Below are positions 36,145 to 46,900 of a stretch of DNA of 64,000 nt, one piece after another. Below the pieces are notes generated by a model, which saw only the letters and a list, made by a program, of their open reading frames with translations, was not told the DNA's origin and ran no database searches. The stretch comes from Hyperoplus lanceolatus (taxonomy: Eukaryota; Chordata; Actinopteri; Uranoscopiformes; Ammodytidae): positions 2,487,501 through 2,551,500 of the forward strand of contig CM049408.1 in the NCBI GenBank assembly GCA_026929865.2. Reading direction: 5' to 3'. The number at the start of each line of letters is the position of its first letter. Positions within the stretch are counted from its first letter, which is position 1. The translations under genes were made by a program, and so were the position numbers.

Positions 36145-37532
36145 CAGTATCTCACAAAAGTGAGTACACCCCTCAAATTTTTTCAAATATTTCATTATAT
36201 CTTTTTATGGGACAACACTGAATAAATGACACTTTGATACAATGTTAAAGTAGTCAGTGTACAGCTTGTATAACAGTGTAAATGTATTGTCCCCTCAAAA
36301 TAACTCCACACACAGCCATTAATGTCTAAAGTGCTGGCAACAAAAGTGAGTACATCCTAAGCAGGGCTGTACGCTTATTTTTGTAGGTGGTAGCACTGGT
36401 GCTACAAAAAAATTCAGTAGCACAAAAATTAATTTGGTAGCACACAAAGTATGATCAAAAACTTGCATAACCCTAACCCTTGTATTTCACTGTAATTACC
36501 TTTGAGCCTGTCATCTTGGTCTCCTTTGAGATTCTCAATTAATATTATATCCTAGTGTGTGCAGTAATAATTGTAGAAAAATGAATAGGGGTGCACTGAT
36601 TGCAATTTAGACAAAATAATCTAACCTGCCAATTGCAATTTTTTGATGATTCAGAATTATTTCTCCCCATAAAAATATAAAAATAATATCTATATCTATA
36701 TATTTTTTGTATCTAGGCCTAGATATAATTATTATATTAATAATAATATATTTTTTTGAAAATGTTAATTAAAACCAAACTTTAAAACATTAAACATAGC
36801 CTATTAAATAAAAAAGTATACATATTGGTATAATTTAGGATAAATTAAATAGGTTGTTGTGAATGTGTTGGGAGTTGTTCTTCAATGGCTTATTTCAAAC
36901 TTTGTTTTTAGACTACTGTTGACTTTTCTCTGCAGCTGAATGAGTTGCCTTTCTAGCTAGAGCACTGCAGGTCTGTGAAGCGCTAATTTCCTGTTCATAC
37001 CGGCTTCAAAATAAAAGTCAATTAATGTTTGGCTAGTAACAGGCTTTTAACATGAAGGCGCACAGGAAATGTTCTGTTTGCACACGCGCTAACTTAACTG
37101 CGGTAATGTGCCGTCTCCTTCCGGTTATTACCTTTGGTGAAGTTTTTATACGGTAGAATCGCTGCAGGAGCACAGATCCCGAGGACACATATCTTGTACC
37201 AGCCAAAGTGGAGGTGGACTCAATAACTTACTTGCCTAAGACTACATTTACCCCCATTTGGAGAGTGTTAATGTAGAGCCCTCTAAGCAGTGTTTTGCAG
37301 CGCTCTTCTGTGTTTCAAAGACAGCCTCTCCTCATTAGCAGCCTGTCGCACTAGTGCGAATGGACTTGTATTCATCATTGCACGTGATCAATTTCAATAG
37401 CAAATGCGATCAAAACTGTCGCACTGTACAGCCCTGCCCCTAAGTGAAAATGTCCAAATTGGGCCCATAGTGTCAATAATTTGTGTTGCCCAGGTAGACT
37501 TGTTTCTGACCTGTTATTTAGCATATCTCTAT
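36145..37532. mobile_element. Tc1-like 5' end, split by a hAT element
   Basis: After TA at 36143-36144 the sequence begins CAGTATCTCACAAAAGTGAG, a known Tc1-type TIR style. It runs to 36361 and resumes at 37437 (CCCCTAAGTGAAAATGTCC) to about 37532. The transposase gene is absent; only the terminal arm remains. Confidence 0.75.
36362..37436. mobile_element. hAT-like element in Tc1 arm
   Basis: The ends are CAGGGCTGTACGC and GCACTGTACAGCCCTG. The flanks ATCCTAAG (36354-36361) and CCCCTAAG (37437-37444) are an 8-bp TSD with two mismatches; the undisturbed Tc1 arm would read CCCCTAAG. The interior is AT-rich with GTAGCAC repeats near the left end and has no transposase. Confidence 0.8.
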
Positions 37533-37855
37533 CTGCGTTCCAATACCCATACTTCCCTGCTATTTAGTATGCCAAAAAAAGATTTAGGATGTCCCAATAT
37601 ATGCACGTCAATTGTAGTATACTAAAAGTACATAAATGCCCCCACTAACTCCAATAGCATTTTGGAGTATTCGTCTTTATTCTTGACATTTCTCAGCATA
37701 ATGAACAAAAAAACTTCCTTGTCTGATTTTTTCTCTCTCCTGTGGCCCTAAAACTCTTCTGTACTTTAGTATGTAGTGTAGTAAAAAGACTAAAACTCTT
37801 CTGTACTTTAGTATGTAGTGTAGTAAAAAGAAAGAGTATGTGATTTGGAACGCAG
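37533..37855. repeat. TGCGTTCC MITE, complete copy
   Basis: The ends are CTGCGTTCCAATACCCATAC and TATGTGATTTGGAACGCAG, inverted relatives. Inside, a 44-bp unit (CTAAAACTCTTCTGTACTTT...) is tandemly repeated at about 37747-37834. Two relatives are at 31731-31949 and 49612-49997. Confidence 0.75.
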
Positions 37856-39160
37856 GGCATGTCTGCTTTATGTTGCTATAGAAACCAGTAATAGTAACGC
37901 TCATAGACTGGCAATGGTTTTTTGGTTTCCTGTATTTATATTCATTAGGAAAAATTACAACAAGCAAATAGAAAAGTAACATAAAGCAAGAACAAAAATG
38001 TAGCACATAACACTATTGAAAAGAGAAACAAAAAAAAACCAATGTCGAAACAACAGTTTCCTTGACATCATCTAGTGTTCAGCCTTACGTCTGTAGAGAA
38101 ATAGGAAAAATACAGCTTTCAGCTTCAGTGCCCCTGACTCATGGAACAACTTACAGCAACACATTAAAATAAAATACCTTCATATCCTTAAACCAAACTC
38201 TACCTGTAGCTGTTTTAATTAGGCTATATTGTACTTTCACCCATTTCATTTTAATTGCAGCCATTCTACATCGCTGTGTATATTTTCCATGGTTTTGACT
38301 CGTAGTGTATTCTAGGGATTTGCATTGTGCACAATGATCTCCCCTGCATAAATAAAGGTTAAATGAAAGTCAGGGGAGCACGGTCTATGCTGTTCCAGGA
38401 TCTCTTTCGCTCACATTTACTTTGCTGCGTTCAACTTTCTTAATTACATTTTTTTAAATTGTATTGGCACATATTGTGTTTTGACCATCCCTAAGGTGAT
38501 TCAATATAAACTTGCATATAAATAGAGATTGTTGTTGGCATCTCTTGGATCTGGCATCCTCTATATAGTCGACATCATTTCCAATTTGTATGCACAACAT
38601 GTTACAACATGTTATCATTATGTTAATGTCATTTTTATAATTGGATAACTTCTAATTTTTGGAGCATGAACATTTGTTAGTGACTATTTGAAAGTGTTTT
38701 CCCAGCAATATAGTTTCATTTTAAAAGTATTTCCACCACTGAGGTTTGTTCTGTTTATTTGATGACACACTTAGGACAATAACACAAATAAACAGAACTT
38801 CTCCTCTTTTTTCAGTAAACATCTCCCTGTCACAAATGCAGATCTTCTAAAACTCTGATCCGTACGATATCTTCAAGCTGGTCTTCTAATTCACTGTGAT
38901 GGTTGTCCTCTAGCAGGAGGCTAGTATCTAGTATGGCAGACAAAAGACAGATGACAAAACGTGCAGATGTTGTTACTATCAAAACAGAAAAGGCTCATAT
39001 ATCAGTATTTTATTATTTTAACAGTCCTTATTTTTTGTCAAGCTCCTTTATTTCTCATAAGGCATCCATTGGCATCAGTCAGACTGACTGCCTTAAATGA
39101 TCTTGTGTGAAAACAGTAGAGGACCTTTATCAAGTTTCTTATTTATTTATTTATTTTTCA
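37856..39160 (+). other. Intron sequence, no gene seen
   Basis: A fragment near 38110-38360 (AGCTTCAGTGCCCCTGACTC... CATAAATAAAGGTTAAATGA) reads like a LINE 3' end but is too short to assign. Otherwise nothing was seen. Confidence 0.5.
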
Positions 39161-39164
39161 AATA

Positions 39165-39376
39165 AGCTGTACACTTTGACCAATCAGAGCGAGGCTCCGA
39201 TTCTCTGTTCTTATTGGCTGTTGGGACTGTCCATTCACTTTGGCACAACGTTGTTGGTATAGAGCGTGTCAGGAAGGGACCATAGGGGAGAGACCAAAGA
39301 GAACAAGTGGAGCAGTTATTTGAATTCGAATCTCTATCCCAACTGCCATTTTCTCCCCAAATCCTCCACCCCAGCT
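39165..39376 (-). repeat. Second copy of the TTAA MITE 30912-31163
   Basis: The segment is the inverted match of 30912-31160 and ends CCACCCCAGCT next to TTAA (39377-39380). The opposite end is less clear. It adjoins the LINE fragment that follows. Confidence 0.65.
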
Positions 39377-39377
39377 T

Positions 39378-39735
39378 TAATACACAACTACTAAGGTACA
39401 GCATACATTTAGAGGTGGTTACCTTTAATTGGCTCTTAAAGGTGGCCAGAGTGGGACGTTCCCTTATAGTTGCGGGTAGTGTGTTCCATAATGCACTATC
39501 TTTAATAGATAGTGCATTATGGCTGTAGGCAGTTTTTCTAAAAGGAACCTCATAGTCCCTGTTTACAACAGCTCTGATGATCCGAGTCTGTCTGTTCTTA
39601 ATAAACTCTAACGGTGGGGGTGGTGCCAAGCCATGTAGTACTTTATAAATGAAGCATACAGAGGAAAATGTAGAATAATTATTGTAGGGGGTCAAACCTA
39701 TGGACAGCTCTGTGCCGCCACCGTGCGGCCAAAAC
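39378..39735 (-). mobile_element. LINE ORF2 C-terminal fragment
   Basis: The minus frame reads FSSVCFIYKVLHGLAPPPPL, then DYEVPFRKTAYSHNALSIKD and LWNTLPATIRERPTLATFKS, characteristic of the end of L2/Rex-type ORF2. A 16-bp perfect palindrome arm pair (39486-39501 and 39507-39522) falls within it. The frame continues into the MITE, so the printed ORF is a chimera. Confidence 0.8.
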
Positions 39736-40590
39736 ACTGCAGTACACCTTTACCTCTTCAGGTGGGCGTACCCAAACGCCAGCCGGAAACTCCACCCCGG
39801 TGGAAAGCCGGGACCTTTAAAAGGATGCCCCGCGGCTTATTCTGTCTTTCTGGGGGAGGCTGTTGGCTGTCCCATATAGAAACAACGAAGTCTGTACAGA
39901 TCTACAGGGGCCTCTTCACCTCTGACCCAACCCCCACGTGTTTTACTAAAGCTATCGCCTGCGGCCGCGGCGATCTCTAAAACAACTAAGTGGATTGAAG
40001 CTGTTCCGTTGGAACGACCAGAAGAACATTGGAAGCAGGCGGGTTTTACCGAGAAACCTGCCTTTGGACCACTCCACACTGGAAGCAGGCAGTTTATCCA
40101 GAAACTCAGCCTCTCGGACCGCGGACTGGATAGCCGATCGAGTGATCTTCGACCGCCATCCCCCCACCAAATCAGCTGCACCCTCTTGCCTTTGTCCTCC
40201 CTCTCCCTCCGGCCCCTTTCCCCTCCTGAGGCCACCCGCCTCAACGACGACAAAGCAGTGATTAGTTTCCCCAAGGAGATTTTGGCTTTATAATTACCTG
40301 GGCGATGTTTGTTATTATTTACTTTTTAGGTTGAACAATACTGTTTTTTTTCCAATTTTTTTTTTTGTTTTTTAAAAAAAGGTGGGGGGCCAACCCCCTT
40401 TGGCTTTCCCCCCCACGGAGAGCCAGAACGGAAAGTTAGATCTTTTCATTCACGCTGCAGTGTGGTTTCAAGTCTGCTGTATGTTTTAAAAACACCTTTC
40501 TTTTTCCCCCTCTCCGCGTCCAAGCGTGGCCTTTCCTCCTCTTCCTCTCCTGCACGCACGTACACACACGTTAGATGGTAGCCTTGATCA

Positions 40591-40996
40591 GATAGAATTG
40601 GTGCTAAGATCTTTGGTAGAATCCCTTTTAAATAGCTAGTAGCTCTTCGAAATTCTCCGCCTCAAATCCCATCGTCAGGTCCTTTGTTCTAAAGATAGAC
40701 GCCCTTTTGAGTACTTCCCCCTTCGGGTGGAAGTAGAATAGAATAGCCTAGCCATCCAGGGACGCCATTTTGTGTCATTAATAACCTGACCTAGATAGAA
40801 TTGGTGCTAAGATCTTTGGTAGAATCCCTTTTAAATAGCTAGTAGCTTTCGAAATTCCCCGCCTCAAATCCCATCGTCAGGTCCTTTGTTCTAAAGATAG
40901 ACGCCCTTTTGAGTACTTCCCCCATCGGGTGGAAGTAGAATAGAATAGCCTAGCCATCCAGGGACGCCATTTTGTGGCATTACTAACCTAGCCTAT
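40591..40996 (+). repeat. 203-bp unit repeated twice in tandem
   Basis: GATAGAATTGGTGCTAAGAT begins at 40591 and again at 40794, and the units are nearly identical (differences include CTCTTCG/CTTTCG and CTTCGGG/ATCGGG). A shorter echo (TTGGGTCGCCATTTTGTG) follows at about 40998. Confidence 0.92.
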
Positions 40997-41065
40997 TTTG
41001 GGTCGCCATTTTGTGTCTGTCGCCCCAAGTCACGTGGGAGCTTCCCCGTCCCCTTTTTTCTTGCT

Positions 41066-41066
<1 letters not shown>

Positions 41067-41107
<41 letters not shown>

Positions 41108-41134
41108 TCACTCACTCCCACACACACACACACA
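41067..41134 (+). repeat. (CA)n/(CTCA)n microsatellite
   Basis: CA repeats are interrupted by a (CACT)n stretch at about 41101-41116. Confidence 0.95.
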
Positions 41135-41739
41135 TTGGTACATAGCTGTATAAACAACAATGTTCTAGACGTTTTTCTTTGATTAAGTGTATTTGCTTCA
41201 TGCGTGTATAAAACGGATGTTACCTTAAGTTTCATCGTGGTTAAAATAAATGTTCTTATATTGTAACCAGAAGTGTTTGGGATTTATTTGTGTGGAGATT
41301 ATTGGAGTGTCAGCAATCAACAAGTGAAAGACTCTGTAGCCTTCAGTGTAAAGATCCTATTACCAAATTTATAATAGTAATTACTTGATTACATTATTTT
41401 ATGGAAATGATCTTTGAGACTAGGATTTGCTAATGTTGATTTGTTTAACTGAGCGTTAAGCTAATCAACGTTTCCAGATAAATCCTTTGATTAAACGAGA
41501 CAATTTGCTATTACTTTTCCATTCTTGAATGAATGGTGGTGCCCCTTTTGAACTTTAAGAAATTATTAAAGTATTATTAATCATCAGATTAATTTCTAAT
41601 AGCTGAATTAATCTGAACTACCTGTACCCGCTACATTATCAAAACTCAGTAGCTTACATGGTGTCATGGTTTTGGCTTTAATGTCTAAATAAATAATATT
41701 CACCTTCTGATCAACTCTGCCCACTCTTTCTCCTTCCAG

Positions 41740-41894
41740 GACTGATTGACTACAACTTCCACTGCTTCAAGAACGCCATCCAGGAGGTGTTTGATGTCCG
41801 GGTGAAGATCCAACAAAATCGCAAACTCCTCAGCCAGAGGAGGTGGAGCAAACTAACTATGAGCAATGGAGTGAACAGCAACCCCAACAACTGA
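41740..41894 (+). CDS. rragd: rragd last coding exon with stop
   Basis: After TCCTTCCAG (AG at 41738-41739) the bases GA complete the glycine begun by the previous exon. The frame reads LIDYNFHCFKNAIQEVFDVR, the conserved last helix region of RagC/D. It then has a divergent basic tail (KIQQNRKLLSQRRWSK) ending SNGVNSNPNN and TGA at 41892-41894. The length and basic nature of the tail resemble RagD rather than RagC. Exon lengths (115, 143, 149, 155) sum to 562 bases: one leftover base and 187 codons including the stop. Confidence 0.95.
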
Positions 41895-42720
41895 GCTCTG
41901 ATGACTGCTAACTCTAAAATGGACCTGAGCTGCACCATGACATATCCTGGACACTCAGTCATTAATCTAAGGAGCACAATATACATTTTTTTCTTTTACT
42001 GGGAATGGCTCAATCTGTTTCACCCATACGACTCCCATCTCCATGGTTTCTGTCCTAAGGAGACAATTGTCTGTTTGGCAGCAGAGAGGAAAAGTGTCCT
42101 TCGCCACGCTGACTAACACTCACTGGCTAAAGAAGGGTTCAGAGAAAGGCTCCAAGAAAACAACACAGGAAGATTTAAAAAATTAAACTTCACTAGACAC
42201 CCTATGGAAAGAAAATAGACAAGGGAAGTTAAAAACACTGGGCTAGAATGTATAGAGATATGATTGGATAGTGTACATGTGACTGTAAAATAACTTCCAT
42301 GTCCATCTGATCTCCATGGCTAACCCTAACCCTAACCCTGGCCCTTTAGACACCATATCCCTCCTGAGTCTGTGTGGAAAGGAGCAGCTGCAGTGCTACA
42401 TGCTAACACTGGAGCTTATGCTAACTGTGTAGCGTATGGACTCCCACGCCTGTTAAACTGAATCTGAGAGGCATTTTATCGGCCGTTACATCCCTTAAAT
42501 AATTCACTTTGGCCTGTAGCCGACATCAATTAAATTGACTCAAAACCCCATTCAGACTGGATTTATGTCTATGAGAGTTGGGGTGACATTAGGCGCTTGT
42601 CAATGCAATTTTTTCCAGTTCGATTTATTATTTTGCTCATTTGGTCCTTGGACTTTATTTATTTTCAGCTCCGTTTGTAATTTAACCTTAGTGTGAAAAT
42701 AAAAGGAAATTAAAAAAAGG
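41895..42720 (+). other. rragd: rragd 3' UTR (inferred)
   Basis: No downstream exon is needed after the TGA. The UTR contains three TAACCC units at 42321-42339 and TTATTTATTTT elements at 42654-42665. The end is inferred from the poly(A) signal at 42698-42703. Confidence 0.6.
42698..42703 (+). terminator. rragd: Candidate rragd poly(A) signal
   Basis: The first AATAAA after the stop codon that I noticed lies about 800 bases downstream. The cleavage site cannot be set from sequence. Confidence 0.5.
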
Positions 42721-43022
42721 TTTTACTAATTTGATATATGGAAACATGCTAGCACCAACACATAGGCATAGTTGCGAACCAATATGACCACAGAAAAAAG
42801 GAAAGCGGAGGGGGGGGGGGCAAAAGCTCAGGGAAGGTGAATAAGCTATTTGCAGTTTTTCTATTTGCAATGTACGTATGGCTGGATGTTTTTATGTATG
42901 ATGAATAACAGCATGTGCTGTAAATTGAGATTTGACGGAGTTATGACTCAGAGAAGCAGTAGGACTTTTGACTCCAGAATGATGAGTTAAATAACAACGG
43001 AGCACAGTGTATCACCCCCCCC

Positions 43023-43059
<37 letters not shown>

Positions 43060-43106
43060 CACCCTCCCTTGTAATGTTAAATCCTTTCGTGTTTTTTGTG
43101 CTGAAG
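42721..43106 (+). other. Intergenic, homopolymer and CA repeat
   Basis: A G-run of about 12 bases is at 42810-42821. A C-run then CA repeat occupies 43015-43060. Nothing else was seen. Confidence 0.7.
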
Positions 43107-43110
43107 TTAA

Positions 43111-45009
43111 AGGAAGAGTTCGACATTTAAAATTGTTTAGCTTTTTGCCTTACTCCCCGGCTCAAGAAAAGGTGACAGAAACCGTTCCTGTAACCATGTG
43201 CATTTTAGATATAGAAAGGGTCTCTCATCCAGGTTAGCTTAGCTCAAACACTGGTAGTCAAGGGGAGCAGGTCAAAAGATAAACTTTACAACATCACTAA
43301 ACGCTCCTGTGTGCTTGTTGGAGACATTCTATATTTTTACATGTTAAGTCATTTTGGAACCAAACATCTACGTGACCATAACAGGTACATAGAGTGCAAC
43401 ATAACGTGGTAAATAAACAAGTCCCAACGAGCGCACACAAACGTTTAGTGATGTTGTAACGTTTATCTTTAACCTGCTCCCCTGAGGGGTATACTACGAA
43501 GCAAACTCAACAGAGCCTCGCTCTCTTTTCTTGATCTGGTTCAACATAATACATACCCTCGCTCAGAGCTGACTGGTATCACGGGCGTTATCAACCTCTT
43601 ATGTTGAACGAGGGTTTCTGCTTTGGGCTTTGTGCCGTCCCCATGAGAGGGGCGTTTGGCCCGTCATTTGACTCTGCTTCCGCACAAAATGGACTGATCT
43701 TGTGCCGCTTACTTTACACAAAAGGACTGATTACGAGCAAAAAGTGTGTCGTTGACTTCATTCAAGAGGAAGTTAGTCAGTCTGAATTATTACAGCAGAA
43801 GCAGCCGATAAAACTCACTGCAAATAAGGAGAGTGGAATGCTGTCAGCATGGAAATCACTTACTTATCTTGCCGATCGTTCTCGCAGTGCGTAACGTGAC
43901 ATTATAAAACAATGAAACGTTGAACTCGGATTTAAACACTATACCATTTAGCCTAATATATTTATAGGCTACTTTGCTATATATATAGCACTACGCCTAT
44001 AGTCCCACACTTAAGAATGTAATTTAAGTCTGACACTGTCCCCAAATGAATAGCCTAGGCTATGTGGAGAATCACTTTAGTTTTTTGCCAAATCAAAATG
44101 AATACAATTTTGATTTAGGCTATTAGCCTTTTATTTGAATCTTACAAATACCAATAGGCTTACATTAAAAAACCTGTAGTCTGTATTTTTCGGACAAATA
44201 TGAATCTACTGTAAGAAGCTTAACCTACGAGTCTGCAGCGATGTCCGAACTGTGACAGCTGTCACCTGTCACGTCCCAACTGTATTACTTATTTCATCGC
44301 CCTCATCTTCCTCTGATGTTCCAGTGACAGCCTATTCAAAGCCCCTTTTCATATTGTAAACGTCTTACACTGATGAAAAGAAAGAAGCGAAATAATTTTG
44401 CAACCTGTGATTTCATAGAATGCTTTATTAAGAGCCAGTGTGTGTAGATCACCAGGTCAAATCTTTGAGGTGAGAGCATAGAGTGGCGCTGCATACAGTA
44501 GCCTATAGGCTTATAGGCTATTTTACATTTTCCGCATCAATAACTGTATGAATGTGGTAAAAAGCCGCAGCGCAATGTTACAGTTCACTCTGCTGTAGAC
44601 CTAAGCCAAATGTCAGGGCTTCATTTCGTCCATTAACTTACTGATCAATAAGTTTAGATTCGGCTCTTGAAGCAGCGCTCCAAGAGCCGAATTTAAGCTC
44701 AAACTCTGGAACAAAAACTGGTCTGAGCAGGTTAGCCGCGCAGCCTCTGTTACCACGGTGATCTAGCCAGGTAGAAAGAGAGCAACCTTTCGTGATACTG
44801 AAAACTCTGGCTTTAGACTCAACAGACCTCGCTCAGCCCTTAATCTCGTTTCGTAGTATACCCCTCTGGACTACCAGTGTTTGAGCTAAGCTAACCTGGA
44901 TGAGCGACCTATGTCCATTTCTGTACAAAAAAATGCACGCACAGTTACAGGAACGTTTTTTCTTGGGCCGGAGAGAAAGGCAAAAAGCTAAACATGTTGA
45001 ATTATTCCT
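43111..45009. mobile_element. TTAA-flanked fold-back element with an insertion at its centre
   Basis: TTAA is at 43107-43110 and 45010-45013. The left arm (AGGAAGAGTTCGACATTT...) and right arm (...GTTGAATTATTCCT) are inverted copies for about 160 bp on the outer side, sharing CTAAGCTAACCTGGATGAG-type sequence. The left part folds further: GATAAACTTTACAACATCAC at about 43280 pairs with the segment ending at 43480. The original element thus had arms of some 230 bp and almost no unique centre. A second TIR element occupies 43486-44864. Confidence 0.75.
43486..44864. mobile_element. Nested TIR element, superfamily unassigned
   Basis: The ends are GGGGTATACTACGAAGC (left) and CGTTTCGTAGTATACCCC (right, inverted). 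It interrupts the right arm of the fold-back element, where the expected sequence GCTCCCCTTGACTACC is split. A 3-bp TSD is possible but not clean. The + frame 43601-43894 (97 codons) has no motif I know. A similar terminus is at about 10314. Confidence 0.65.
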
Positions 45010-45268
45010 TTAAATGCCACATATTCGCGTTCAGTCTTATCATGAACTCCCAAAAAGGCTTTTAGCTGCTGTTTGTCATTTAAAAAGTTATATTCATGAT
45101 AGGTACTTGTTTGCCGAGTTGCATTGTCATTGGTCTAAGGACTTACTGAAGGATGCAAATGTTGTTCTCTAAACAGGAAATATATCTTACAATGTTAAAC
45201 CATACATTATATTTTATAATCAACATTGTTTTTTGTAGTCTTTGCCAACTGTTTATCATTGTGATATA

Positions 45269-45374
45269 CACTCACTGGCCACTTTATCATTGGGTACACC
45301 TGTTCAATTATAGGGGAGACAGAGCCTTTGCTACGAAATGTAACTGGTGTACCTCATAAAGTAGCCGGTGAGTG
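45269..45374. repeat. Mariner-type MITE, 106 bp
   Basis: TA flanks (45267-45268, 45375-45376) enclose CACTCACTGGCCACTTTAT and the inverse ATAAAGTAGCCGGTGAGTG. The TA TSD and terminal style fit a mariner-derived MITE. Confidence 0.8.
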
Positions 45375-45376
45375 TA

Positions 45377-45908
45377 CAGTATAAGTTCTTAACCAAATCT
45401 ACTTTAATTGAATGTACAAATATCTGACAATGTGCACCTTATTCATGTTCAACACTGCCTGCTGTCATCAAATACATTTCAGTTAACTTTGATTACTTAT
45501 TAAATTAAAATGTAATCTATTTATGCATTTATTAATATTTGTGACTTAATATATTTTACCATGATGCTGTACATGTTCTTGAGCTGTATAAACACATGCT
45601 AAATAAGAGAATGAACTTTGAGTTAACTTTGAGTTAAAACATAAATGTCCTCAAGGAACATCTACAAGTCCATCCTACCTTGACAAATCCCATCTATTGA
45701 CGAAGATCATGTGATATAATTGATAGCTCAGGAACAGCTACTGAGTAGACCTTGGGGTGAGATTGTTTCTATCAAAAAATCAATGAATTCCGACCCCAAT
45801 TTTAAATGTTGTTTCACATTACTGTGGCGATCTCTATTGAAATGATAGAAAAACAGAATCTGTGTGAAACTCTTGACACTTTTACCAACATATAAGTGAA
45901 GACGTCTA
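45377..45908 (+). other. Intergenic, nothing recognised
   Basis: No repeat end or coding motif was noticed. Confidence 0.6.
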
Positions 45909-46661
45909 GACGGGAAATCCAGAGCTGCCGCTGGCAAATTTAGATTTGCTCAGCCTGTTGGTCTGGACACGAACCATTGGAGCTCATTAACTATGTGGGA
46001 CAATTCGGAGCTACCGATCAAATCGTTCTATCTGATATGGGCGGGCCAGAGCCCTATGAATGCGGCTCTGTGGCGGACGTTACCGGATGACGACAGTGCT
46101 GGGCATGCGCCTTCAAAGTAGTGATAGTAAACAACAAAGATTTATTTGGAAGACGGCACTCAAATCTGTCATTAGCAAGTGTTACATCCCCATTTTGGCT
46201 AGGGGGAAGGACTGTAACGTAAAACCAGGCAGTCAAATTATGTCTATTAATTCTCAAAACAAGGAATAACACAGGGGGAGGTTACTCCTCCTGCTCTTAT
46301 GCTGCTCACCGATTACAACACCTGAGCATGATTGAGTGAGGCAGCACACCTGCTCACTCAATCAGTGGCACATTAAAGAGAGGAGAAGAACAAACTAAGG
46401 ACAGCCCATAAGTAACAACAAGAAAGATGAATTTTCTGTTTTGCCAACCGACCACGGCAAAAGTTTTTACCAGTTAACCGCTAAACAAACAGGGCTTAAT
46501 ACGTCACCTTGTTCATTGCTCTGATTGGTCGTAGTGCTATCCAATTACATGCAGTGGTATTTGAAATGCACGAGTATGTGCAGTCTTTTGTGTTGGGAAG
46601 GTCTATTGTTCGTGGCCAGACCCTATATCGTTCTAGATATGAGTCCGTATTTCCACGGTAG
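45909..46661. repeat. TAGCCTGG MITE, inverted copy with insertion
   Basis: The segment is inverted relative to 28913-29478, sharing GATATGGGCGGGCCAGAGCC, the GGAAGACGGCACTCAAAT block and the ATCGTTCTAGATATGAGTCC end. About 220 bp around 46205-46430 is extra and may be an insertion. Confidence 0.65.
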
Positions 46662-46900
46662 AAGACATCTTTTTGGTAAGGAATGTATTCCCAGATTAGC
46701 CAAATATCTGATAATAGTTCCTGATTAATAAGACACTGGCCAATGAATAGTAATCGCATGTTTCTTACCATATCATTGGTGATGCTGAAGGAACATTCCT
46801 ATCATAGTTATCATATCATATTGGAGATTGCATGTGCATAATTGTGGTGTAGATGAAAAGATGAAAACTTCAAAACTTGGCCAAACTTCTGTATTATCTA

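Larger units (their letters stand above)
39740..41310 (+). other. GC-rich island with promoter-like start and poly(A)-like end
   Basis: From 39740 to 40450 the composition is much richer in GC than the intron. A TATA-like CCTTTAAAAGGA lies at about 39807-39819, followed by CGGCTTATTCTGTCTTTC. Frames on both strands are open (e.g. + 40009-40293 starting MERPEEHWKQAGFTEKPAFG) but match nothing I know. A 203-bp tandem repeat, a CA microsatellite and an AATAAATG near 41248 follow. It could be an LTR/retroviral-type leader or a lineage-specific transcript. No LTR pair was found. Confidence 0.35.

Noticed and set aside
39486-39522. 16-bp perfect palindrome
   Set aside because: It lies inside the coding sequence of a LINE fragment, and the residues SHNALSIKDSALWN are ordinary for that family, so it is probably incidental.
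39147-39737. 196-codon minus-strand ORF
   Set aside because: It is a chimera of a LINE ORF2 fragment and a TTAA MITE, not a gene.
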